Source of the DNA: JANMZR01 sp031383555
GTDB taxonomy: Bacteria > Bacteroidota > Bacteroidia > Cytophagales > Spirosomataceae
NCBI GenBank assembly: GCA_031383555.1
Contig: JANMZR010000163.1
Coordinates: 1 to 12,093 of the forward strand
Reading direction: 5' to 3'
Length of the DNA stretch: 12,093 nt
A program made the translations under genes and the position numbers. The notes under the pieces are model-generated. The model was not told the origin of the DNA, made no database searches, and was given only the letters and a program-made list of their open reading frames with translations. Numbering within the stretch: position 1 is the stretch's first letter; each line of letters opens with the position of its first letter. Positions 1 through 6,154 of this stretch are shown piece by piece.

Positions 1-117
1 TACAATTAGCCAAAAACAGAGCAAGAGGTTATAGAAATATTGACAATTTTATCAGTATGATATACTTCCAAACTGCCAAGCTAAAATTTAATTACCCACA
101 GTATTCCACATAGCACC
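1..117 (+). mobile_element. Right end of an insertion sequence: transposase C-terminus (partial)
   Basis: From base 3 an open frame encodes the last 36 residues of a protein and stops at TAG (111-113). It contains the run AKNRARGYRNIDNF, followed by MIYF and AKLKF. Basic GYRN-type tails of this kind are typical of DDE transposases, and I place it tentatively in the ISL3 group. The rest of the element lies upstream of the window. The bases after the stop (...ACATAGCACC) read GGTGCTATGTGG on the other strand, which suits an inverted repeat overlapping the end of the transposase gene, but the left end is not visible to confirm this. The exact boundary near 117 is inferred from where transporter coding sequence resumes. 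The family assignment is less sure than the transposase call. Confidence 0.6.
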
Positions 118-656
118 TTTTATTGTCTATGTGTGCTACACCAATTTGGTATTATTATTCCATTTATATGAAGGAAAACGGTGCTTCAGCCAGCTTAGTT
201 GGCTATGGAATTTCGTTTCAAGGACTTTGCGAATTGCCATTTTTTTATTATTCTGCAAAAATAATTCAAAAAATAGGTTTGAAAAAATGTCTTTTGATAA
301 CAATAGCCGCCACCGTGTTAAGGTTATTTTTATATAATTATGTTAAAAATCCAAACTTTGCCATAGCTATCGAGTTATTACATGGTATTTCATGGTCTTT
401 ATTTTGGGTGGTGGTAGTTGAATATACAAATATTTTAGTTCCAGAAAAATGGCGTGCATCAAGTCAATCATTATTATATGCGTCTTATTATGGAATTGGA
501 GCCATTTTAGGAAATTTTGTAGTAGGTTTGGGACAAGATTTTTCAATGAAAATTTCAGAAATTTATCAAATATCAGGTATTGTAGTTTTTTTGGTATTTC
601 TAATGGCCTTTGCTTTTTTAAAAATTAAAGGAAAAGCATTGCTATCCCAATCTTAA
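118..656 (+). pseudogene. MFS transporter remnant (C-terminal half), truncated by the insertion sequence
   Basis: The frame encodes about 177 residues of a polytopic membrane protein equal to transmembrane helices 7-12 of a 12-helix major facilitator. Visible features are YYYSIYMKENGAS at the first helix exit, a cytoplasmic KIIQKIGLKK loop, the ELLHGISWSLFW helix, a VPEKWRASSQS loop and a glycine-rich helix. This pattern resembles the MFS_1-like / nucleoside:H+ symporter-like group. The N-terminal six helices are absent: the same frame runs upstream into an in-frame TAG at 111-113 that belongs to a transposase gene. A TTG at 123 or ATG at 129 could start a half-protein, but this would probably not transport anything. 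It ends 4 bases before the Rieske oxygenase gene, so the intact gene probably imported the substrate of that operon. Confidence 0.75.
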
Positions 657-660
657 AATA

Positions 661-1854
661 ATGGCAATAAATATTAATCTTCTTCTTGAAAATTATCATT
701 CTGGCTATACCTTAGATCAGGCCTTTTATTTAAATAAATCCATTTTTGATTTAGAATTTGAGCATATTTGGAAAAAATATTGGCTATTTGCAGGAACAGT
801 CGCTGAAATTCCAAAGTCTGGTGATTATTTCACTTATAAGGTTGGTAATGAATCAATTATAATTATTAGGGGTAATGAAAATGAAGTATTTGCTCATTAT
901 AATACTTGCCGGCATCGTGGTTCTTTAATTTGTTTGGAGCAAAAAGGAAATGCTCCCAAGTTGCTTTGCCCTTACCACCAATGGGTTTACAATAAAGATG
1001 GTTCACTTTTCAAAGCAAGGCTAATGCCCGATGATTTTAATAAAAATGACTATGGCTTGATACCCGTTCATCTGAAAATTATTGAAGGATTTATTTTTAT
1101 CTCATTGGCAGATTCACCGCCTGATTTTAGTTTTGTTGAAAGAGATTTTAGCCCATTTTTGAAACCTTTTCAATTAAATAAAACAAAAGTTGCTTTCCAA
1201 AAAACGTACGAACTTAGAACCAATTGGAAGCTAATTGCCGAAAATTTCAGGGAATGTTATCATTGTGGCCCTGCCCATCCCGAATATTGTAGTGCTGTTA
1301 TTGGAGCTGATTTGAAGGAATCGCCAAACGAAATATTATTTGAAAAACAAAAAATTTGGCAAAACAAAGGTTTGGTAACTGAAAATATTGACTTCACAAA
1401 AGATTCTTTTCACTTTGCCGTTCGCTATCCTTTAAGGCCAAATATAGAAAGTTATAGCCTTGATGGCAAGGCAGTTGCAATACCTATTGGTGATCATAAA
1501 GACTTCGATGCTGGAGTTTTGGGATTAGTAACTTACCCTAATTTTTGGATGGATGCAGTGGCTGATTATATGTGGACTATGCGAGTTACTGCAGTGAGCC
1601 CATCGAAAACAATTATTGATTTGACTTGGATTGTCGATGAAAAGTCTGAAGAAGGTAAAGATTATTCAATAGAGCGATTAACTGAATTTTGGAAAATAAC
1701 GGGAGAGCAAGATTGGGCTTTATGTGAAAATAATTTTAGTGGAATCGAATCATCAAAATATAAATCGGGGCCTTATGCGCCTTATGAGGATGAGGTAGTT
1801 AAGTTTGTTGATTGGACTATTGATAGATTAAAACAAGGTATAAAAAATGATTGA
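661..1854 (+). CDS. Rieske non-heme iron oxygenase, alpha subunit
   Basis: This 397-residue protein has the two-domain layout of ring-hydroxylating or demethylating oxygenase alpha subunits. The N-terminal Rieske [2Fe-2S] domain has ligands C83 and H85 (CRH) and C103 and H106 (CPYH). The C-terminal catalytic domain has the mononuclear iron motif NWKLIAENFRECYHCGPAHP with H201 and H206; D351 in GEQDWALCENN is the likely carboxylate ligand. The ECYHC motif and the SKYKSGPYAPYEDE tail resemble the glycine-betaine, choline and carnitine monooxygenase branch more than naphthalene-type dioxygenases. Demethylation or C-H hydroxylation of a small polar substrate is therefore more likely than aromatic ring attack, but this is inference. 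No reductase gene is adjacent, so electrons must come from elsewhere or from an unlinked reductase. It starts 4 bases after the MFS remnant and overlaps the next gene by 8 bases. There is no Shine-Dalgarno sequence. Confidence 0.9.
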   Translation: MAININLLLENYHSGYTLDQAFYLNKSIFDLEFEHIWKKYWLFAGTVAEIPKSGDYFTYKVGNESIIIIRGNENEVFAHYNTCRHRGSLICLEQKGNAPKLLCPYHQWVYNKDGSLFKARLMPDDFNKNDYGLIPVHLKIIEGFIFISLADSPPDFSFVERDFSPFLKPFQLNKTKVAFQKTYELRTNWKLIAENFRECYHCGPAHPEYCSAVIGADLKESPNEILFEKQKIWQNKGLVTENIDFTKDSFHFAVRYPLRPNIESYSLDGKAVAIPIGDHKDFDAGVLGLVTYPNFWMDAVADYMWTMRVTAVSPSKTIIDLTWIVDEKSEEGKDYSIERLTEFWKITGEQDWALCENNFSGIESSKYKSGPYAPYEDEVVKFVDWTIDRLKQGIKND

Positions 1855-3577
1855 TAGAAATCTATCCGACAAAAAAAACAGAACTTTCGATGCCATTGTA
1901 ATAGGCTCTGGCATATCCGGTGGTTGGGCAGCTAAAGAGCTCACAGGAAAAGGCTTACGAACTCTTTTGCTAGAGCGTGGGCGTGATGTAAAGCATGTGC
2001 AAGATTACCCAACTATGATGGATAATCCTTGGGATTTGCCACATGGCGGTGAGGTACCTTTAGCTATTAGAGAGCAATATAAAGTACCAAGCCCACATTA
2101 TATTTTTAATGAAGCCACAAGGCATTTTTTGGTAAAAGACGCTGAGCAAGAATATGTTCAGGAAAGCCCCTACCAATGGATGCGGGGCTATCAAGTAGGA
2201 GGGAGGTCGCTACTTTGGGCACGCCAGACTCAGCGGTGGAGTGATTTTGATTTTGAAGGGCCTGCCAGAGATGGATTTGCTGTGGACTGGCCCATTCGGT
2301 ATAAAGATTTGGCCCCTTGGTATAGTTATGTTGAGAAATTTGTGGGAATATCTGGCAATAAAGATGGTTTAACCAATTTACCGGATGGCGAATTTCTTAA
2401 ACCGCACGAAATGAGTTGTTTAGAAACTCATTTTCAAAGTAAATTAAAAGATATATACCCAAATCGCCCATTAATTATTGGTCGTTGTGCCAATCTTACC
2501 GAAGCTAAGCAGATTCATATAAATCAAGGAAGAGGAACTTGCCAAAATAGAACGTTATGTGAGCGTGGCTGTCCATATGGAGGTTATTTTTCAAGTAATT
2601 CTTCAACTATTCCTTGGGCTATGAAAACTGGTAAACTGACATTAAGGCCGCATTCAATTGTCCATTCTATTATTTATGATGAAAAAAAGCAATTAACTGG
2701 AAACAGTGGGAAAGCTATTGGTGTTAAAATAATTGATGCGAACTCCATGCAAATGGAGGAGTTTTATGCAAAAGTAATTTTCGTAAATGGCTCAACAAAT
2801 GGTAGTAATTTAGTGCTTTTGAACTCAATTTCAAGTCGATTTCCAAATGGGTTGGGAAATGATGCAGGCGTTTTGGGTAAATATTTGGCCTTTCATAATT
2901 ACAGAGGGCGAGTTACCGCAGAATTTGAAGGGTTTAAAGATAAAACCACAGATGGAAAACGACCAAACGGCACCTATATGCCTAATTTCAGGAACGTAGT
3001 TAAACAAGAAATGGACTTTTTACGTGGTTATGCTACGTCGCTTGGAGCAAATAGAAATCAATCACGGAATAATACAAATATTGGTGAAGAATTGAAAAAT
3101 CATTTATTAAATACACAGCTGGGCAACTGGTCAATAAATGCCAATATGATGGCTGAAACTATTCCAAAGGAGGAATCAAGGGTGATATTGGATAGAAATT
3201 TGGTAGATAAATATGGTATTCCTCAAATGCGTTTTTCGGTAAAATATGATGACAACGACTTGAAAGTATTAAATGATTTTTGGCAGCAATTTGAAGAAAT
3301 GTTTGTAACGGCTGGCTACACCAATATTCAAAAAATAGATACAAAAAGGCTTCCTGGGTCTGAAAACCATGAAATGGGAGGCGTTCGAATGGGGAAAGAC
3401 CCCAAAACTTCAATGCTTAACGGCTTTAATCAAATGCATGCTGTAAAAAACGTATTTGTAACCGATGGTTCTTGTATGGTATCAACTGCCACTCAAAATC
3501 CTTCGCTCACTTACATGGCGCTTACAGCTAGGGCAGTTAATTATGCTGTGAAGGAGAAACTTGCATTTAGACTATAA
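1847..3577 (+). CDS. GMC family FAD-dependent oxidoreductase
   Basis: This 576-residue flavoprotein belongs to the glucose-methanol-choline family. The N-terminal Rossmann motif is VIGSGISGG (G20, G22, G25), with E43 ending strand 2 to bind the FAD ribose. The second family motif appears as VGGRSLLW (residues 117-124). The C-terminal domain has GSENHEMGG with H508 and TQNPSLTYMAL with N551, the usual His-Asn catalytic pair. Three cysteines sit in a GTCQNRTLCERGC segment (C232, C238, C242). It resembles bacterial sugar or glycoside dehydrogenases related to gluconate 2-dehydrogenase and glucoside 3-dehydrogenase, which pass electrons to a carrier rather than to oxygen. No twin-arginine signal or small gluconate-dehydrogenase-like subunit is seen, so it is probably cytoplasmic. 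The start codon overlaps the Rieske stop by 8 bases, implying translational coupling. The substrate is unknown. Confidence 0.9.
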   Translation: MIDRNLSDKKNRTFDAIVIGSGISGGWAAKELTGKGLRTLLLERGRDVKHVQDYPTMMDNPWDLPHGGEVPLAIREQYKVPSPHYIFNEATRHFLVKDAEQEYVQESPYQWMRGYQVGGRSLLWARQTQRWSDFDFEGPARDGFAVDWPIRYKDLAPWYSYVEKFVGISGNKDGLTNLPDGEFLKPHEMSCLETHFQSKLKDIYPNRPLIIGRCANLTEAKQIHINQGRGTCQNRTLCERGCPYGGYFSSNSSTIPWAMKTGKLTLRPHSIVHSIIYDEKKQLTGNSGKAIGVKIIDANSMQMEEFYAKVIFVNGSTNGSNLVLLNSISSRFPNGLGNDAGVLGKYLAFHNYRGRVTAEFEGFKDKTTDGKRPNGTYMPNFRNVVKQEMDFLRGYATSLGANRNQSRNNTNIGEELKNHLLNTQLGNWSINANMMAETIPKEESRVILDRNLVDKYGIPQMRFSVKYDDNDLKVLNDFWQQFEEMFVTAGYTNIQKIDTKRLPGSENHEMGGVRMGKDPKTSMLNGFNQMHAVKNVFVTDGSCMVSTATQNPSLTYMALTARAVNYAVKEKLAFRL

Positions 3578-3604
3578 CTAATTTTAAATTTTTATAAAAA
3601 TATA

Positions 3605-3799
3605 ATGAAGAAACAAAATTTAGCTTTTTTAAGTAGTGTATTGTATTTATCTGCAGCATTATTTGTTATTTATACAAATGCAAGCAGTGATATTTCTAAA
3701 ATGCTCAGTGGAAAATTTTTGATGTTTTCACTGCTGAGTATTTTGGTATTTATCGTTCTTTTATTTGTAATAAAGGAAAGCAATTCTAGTGATGAGTAA
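3605..3799 (+). CDS. Small hypothetical protein with two membrane segments
   Basis: This 64-residue protein is not a family I recognise. Hydrophobic stretches at about residues 7-23 and 39-57 form two predicted membrane helices, joined by a polar loop (TNASSDISKMLSGK). The tail KESNSSDE is short and polar. With K2 and K3 before helix 1, the N-terminus would face the cytoplasm, and so would the C-terminus. It starts 27 bases after the GMC gene on the same strand, behind an A/T-rich leader, so it is probably the last gene of the Rieske-GMC operon. It could anchor one of these enzymes or be unrelated. The next gene is convergent and no terminator hairpin is obvious between them. Confidence 0.6.
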   Translation: MKKQNLAFLSSVLYLSAALFVIYTNASSDISKMLSGKFLMFSLLSILVFIVLLFVIKESNSSDE

Positions 3800-3846
3800 T
3801 TTGCTTTAAATTAACTAAGAAAAATCATCTGAAAATAGAATTCGAT

Positions 3847-4617
3847 TCAAACTTGAAATAATTTTAACTTGGAAATAATATTTTCAAACTCAACGTTAAT
3901 TTTAGCAATAATGTGAATTTTTTCATTTGAAAAAGGGTGAATAAATTCAATCTCCGATGCATGTAAAAGCATAGTATTTAGCCCAAAATACTCCTCGAAC
4001 ATTTTATTATGCTTACATTCGCCATGGGTTTTGTCGCCAATAATGTAGTGCCGCATTTGTGCAAAATGCCTTCGAATTTGGTGCATTCGTCCTGTCTCCG
4101 GCGTAATTTCAGACAGAGAATAGCGTGAGGTTGGGTATCGGCTAACCGCAATTTCTAACTCAATTTTTTGCAAGCATTTGAAATGGGTGATTGCCTCCTG
4201 AATTTTCCCTTTTTCGTTTTCCAACGGTCGGTTGCACGTACCTGATTCAGGTATAAAGCCACGAACAAGGGCTAAATACTTCTTTTGAATTTTGGCTTGG
4301 TTATTTTGGCAAGGGGGCATGCCCCCTTGTCTTTCTGTTGACATGACCTCTTGTTTTGATTTTTGATTTTGGATCCCTTGAAACAATTTTCCCATTTCTG
4401 CATCAGCCTCTTTACTTTTTGCAAAAACCAAAACACCAGAAGTTTTCCTGTCAATACGATGGCAAGGGTTTACCCAACAACCCAACTGATTACGTAATAT
4501 TTGCAAGGCAAATTCCTCCTTTTCTTCAGAAATAGAAGTTCTATGCACCAGCAAATTATGTGGCTTGTTGATGATGACGTATTGGTCGTCTTGAAAAAGG
4601 ATTGGTAATTGTATAAT
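3847..4617 (-). CDS. truC: TruC-like tRNA pseudouridine(65) synthase, with an in-frame insertion and a non-standard start
   Basis: This RluA-family pseudouridine synthase lacks an S4 domain and resembles E. coli TruC, which modifies U65 of tRNA. The catalytic motif is CHRIDRKTSG; its Asp is residue 56 counted from base 4617. Later come VSRYPTSRYSLSEI, TGRMHQIRRHF, HYIIGDKTHGE and LMLHASEIEFIHPF, all as in TruC. The conserved N-terminal strand (LPILFQDDQYVIINKPHN) is encoded upstream of the first TTG (4554), so 4554 is too late a start. Upstream of it the frame offers only ATA (4614) and ATT (4617) before an in-frame TAA (4621-4623). I give ATT, a rare but known start. Loss of an ATG by mutation, or a sequencing error, is also possible. 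Residues of about 81-109 are an insertion relative to TruC, where QF or KLFQ is soon followed by IQKKYLALVRG. Identity is firm; integrity is not. Confidence 0.8.
   Translation of the reverse strand: MIQLPILFQDDQYVIINKPHNLLVHRTSISEEKEEFALQILRNQLGCWVNPCHRIDRKTSGVLVFAKSKEADAEMGKLFQGIQNQKSKQEVMSTERQGGMPPCQNNQAKIQKKYLALVRGFIPESGTCNRPLENEKGKIQEAITHFKCLQKIELEIAVSRYPTSRYSLSEITPETGRMHQIRRHFAQMRHYIIGDKTHGECKHNKMFEEYFGLNTMLLHASEIEFIHPFSNEKIHIIAKINVEFENIISKLKLFQV
4308..4331. repeat. GC-rich perfect palindrome inside truC
   Basis: Bases 4310-4329 read CAAGGGGGCATGCCCCCTTG, identical to their own reverse complement. In RNA a G-U and a G-C pair extend the stem to 4308-4331. It lies in the middle of about 87 bases (4291-4377) that lengthen TruC in frame, and it stands out by its G+C runs in an AT-rich window. 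It looks like a miniature palindromic repeat captured by a gene. No second copy occurs in this window, so its being a dispersed family is inference. Confidence 0.75.
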
Positions 4618-4697
4618 ATTTTAGCTTTTAGTTTGATAACAAAAATATCCTATTTTAGACATTAAGGCTCAAATCATAATCTGACACGTCTCAAATC

Positions 4698-4748
4698 ATT
4701 AATCATTGACTGATGTTTTATGGCATCATAAATGGAATCATCATTGCA
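4698..4748 (-). pseudogene. Decayed fragment of a nucleotidyltransferase gene
   Basis: On the minus strand these bases encode CNDDSIYDAIKHQSMIN, nearly the same as CNDDSIFEAIKHQSMFN in the intact nucleotidyltransferase at 5565-6098. At the DNA level 38 of 45 bases match between 4704-4748 and 5868-5912. The frame continues to DLRRVRL and a TGA, with none of the family's later motifs. Upstream it runs through FGIPVCV towards the prolyl isomerase stop with no start or GS motif. It is therefore a relic of a second copy or close relative, left in the 170-base gap between the isomerase and truC. Confidence 0.75.
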
Positions 4749-4787
4749 TACACAAACCGGAATCCCAAAGCTGAAAATTGAAATCAA

Positions 4788-5189
4788 TTAGGTAGTCTCC
4801 AACAATTCCACCTCAAATATCAATGTAGCCCCACCAGGAATATCACGGCCAGCACCACGCTCACCATAGGCAAGATTATGAGGGAGAAATAATTTGTATT
4901 TACTCCCAACATTCATTAATTGTAGGCCTTCTGTCCAGCCTGAAATTACTTGGTATAAACCAAAATCAATCGGCTCGCCACGTAAAACAGAACTATCAAA
5001 TACTACGCCATCAATGGTTGTGCCATGGTAATGCGTAAGTACTTTTGCCATATGGCTACTTGGCTTTTTGCCTGTACCTTCCACCATTATTTCGTATTGC
5101 AGGCCCGATGGAAGCTCCACTACACCTTCTCTTTTTTTGTTTTCAGCTAGGAAATCCTGCCCTTTTTTAATTTCGTCTTGTAATGCCAT
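4788..5189 (-). CDS. FKBP-type peptidyl-prolyl cis-trans isomerase
   Basis: This 133-residue, single-domain FKBP catalyses cis-trans isomerisation of X-Pro bonds during folding. A short charged helix (residues 2-21) leads into the FKBP fold from about residue 28. Active-site positions match the family: Y54, F64-D65 in GVVFDSS, V81-I82, W85 in VISGWTEGL, Y108 in AYGERGAG and F125 in ATLIFEVELL. There is no signal peptide or lipobox, so it should be cytoplasmic. It resembles the catalytic part of FklB/Mip-type enzymes without their long dimerisation domain. The ATG at 5187-5189 sits behind an A-rich leader with no Shine-Dalgarno sequence. It has 220 bases upstream before the 50-codon gene, so it may have its own promoter, but I found no convincing TAnnTTTG box. 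Confidence 0.93.
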   Translation of the reverse strand: MALQDEIKKGQDFLAENKKREGVVELPSGLQYEIMVEGTGKKPSSHMAKVLTHYHGTTIDGVVFDSSVLRGEPIDFGLYQVISGWTEGLQLMNVGSKYKLFLPHNLAYGERGAGRDIPGGATLIFEVELLETT

Positions 5190-5270
5190 TTGTTTTGTTT
5201 AATTATATTAATGTTTATTTTTTTTTATTCGGATTTTAAATCCTTTTTATCTGAAGCCTACATTGCAGAT

Positions 5271-5301
5271 GTTGACTAGAGGAAAATGTCGACCAGCGGA
5301 A
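5271..5301. repeat. Two-copy degenerate direct repeat in the intergenic region
   Basis: GTTGACTAGAGGAA (5271-5284) recurs 17 bases later as GTCGACCAGCGGAA (5288-5301), with 11 of 14 bases matching. It lies in the 220-base gap upstream of the prolyl isomerase gene. The rest of that gap (5190-5409) shows only T-rich stretches and a short AT-rich palindrome near 5231-5243, with no gene I can support. It could be an operator, the relic of a dispersed repeat, or chance. Confidence 0.3.
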
Positions 5302-5409
5302 TTAGTAAAAAAGTTAAAGGTTAATACAAAGTCGGCGGTAGTTTGGACTTTTCAACCAACCACACCACCTAATTTCACCACTAATCAATTTTTTTCAACC
5401 TTTATTCAA

Positions 5410-5562
5410 TTATTTTTTCTGCAAAACCTGTTTTTTCCCTTCCTCCCAAAATTTAAACAACTCATCATTATCTACCAATTGCTGTCTCAAACGCTCTCCT
5501 GGTGGTTTTGAGAGCCAAATTTTTAGCTGTAAGTCTTTGATTTCCTTTGGGGTATCGGTCAT
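5410..5562 (-). CDS. 50-residue protein paired with the nucleotidyltransferase
   Basis: This short frame starts with ATG at 5560-5562 and stops with TAA at 5410-5412. It encodes 50 residues that look like a folded small protein rather than random sequence: charged, with KDLQLKIWLSKPPGERLRQ, then QLVDNDELFKFWEEGKK, probably two or three amphipathic helices. Similar KIWL...P.ERL...DN..LF patterns occur in small Bacteroidota proteins of unknown function, as far as I recall. Only 2 bases separate its start from the nucleotidyltransferase stop (TAATAATG), so the two are translationally coupled. Function is unknown; it may be the partner, inhibitor or activator of the upstream enzyme. The larger open frame on the opposite strand here has no recognisable motif. 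Confidence 0.75.
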   Translation of the reverse strand: MTDTPKEIKDLQLKIWLSKPPGERLRQQLVDNDELFKFWEEGKKQVLQKK

Positions 5563-5564
5563 TA

Positions 5565-6098
5565 TTAGGATATTTTTGGCAAATTATAAGTATTTATTTT
5601 CAAACTATTTACCCAATTTTTAATATAAATTAAATCAATAGTTTCCAATTCCAATAATTGTTCCAAATCGTTTTTTTGCATAATAGAAGGAAAATCTTGA
5701 ATCCAAATTAATTTGGAAAGTAGGAGATCTTCCACTGAAACTACATAAACTTCTTTGTCGAAAAATGTAAATTTTTCTCGTCTTTCAAATTCTGTTTTAC
5801 GAAATACTTCATTTTTCAATATCACAAAATCAGCTTTATAACCCGACTCATGGTCAATAATATTGAACATTGATTGGTGTTTTATAGCTTCAAAAATAGA
5901 ATCGTCATTGCAATAATAACCATCTTTAAAATTTGAGGCAAATTTAACTACCTCATTTTTATCCAATTTAATTACAAAATCAAAATCTCTCGTAGCTCGT
6001 GGCACAACATAAATACCCATTGCCAAGCTTCCAGAAAGCATGTATGGAATATTTTCCCTTTCTAAAGTGTCTATTACCTTTTGGAAAAATTTTATCAT
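5565..6098 (-). CDS. Small nucleotidyltransferase-fold protein (DUF6036/AbiEii-like)
   Basis: This 177-residue protein has the hallmarks of the polymerase-beta nucleotidyltransferase fold. SGSLAMGIY has the GS motif at G23-S24, RATRDFDFVI holds the metal-binding pair D38 and D40, and YKADFVIL supplies the third carboxylate, D90. VSVEDLLLSKLIW (about residues 120-132) is the helix seen after the core in MNT, AbiEii and DUF6036-type proteins. All three carboxylates are present, so catalysis is plausible. Known relatives transfer nucleotides to antibiotics, tRNA or partner toxins; which, if any, applies here is not shown. It lies 56 bases downstream of metG on the same strand and is directly followed by a 50-codon gene. 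A decayed relative sits at 4698-4748. Its position between housekeeping genes suggests a small accessory insertion. Confidence 0.8.
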   Translation of the reverse strand: MIKFFQKVIDTLERENIPYMLSGSLAMGIYVVPRATRDFDFVIKLDKNEVVKFASNFKDGYYCNDDSIFEAIKHQSMFNIIDHESGYKADFVILKNEVFRKTEFERREKFTFFDKEVYVVSVEDLLLSKLIWIQDFPSIMQKNDLEQLLELETIDLIYIKNWVNSLKINTYNLPKIS

Positions 6099-6154
6099 TT
6101 ATTTGAAAAAATAGATATTTAAGCCAATAACCAAAATCCCAATTAACCAAACCC

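Noticed and set aside
3159..3413. Minus-strand open frame within the GMC gene
   Set aside because: It is a shadow of the GMC frame; the opposite frame has all the conserved motifs.
3846..3857. TTCAAACTTGAA as a terminator between the convergent oxygenase operon and truC
   Set aside because: Only four pairs around a 4-base loop, inside the truC stop region, with no clear U-tract.
5231..5243. GGATTTTAAATCC palindrome flanked by T-runs as a terminator
   Set aside because: The usable stem is only about five weak pairs and it ends no gene on either strand.
5263..5511. Plus-strand open frame of 82 codons
   Set aside because: It lies mostly antisense to the 50-codon gene, has low-complexity F/T/Q-rich sequence and shows no motif.
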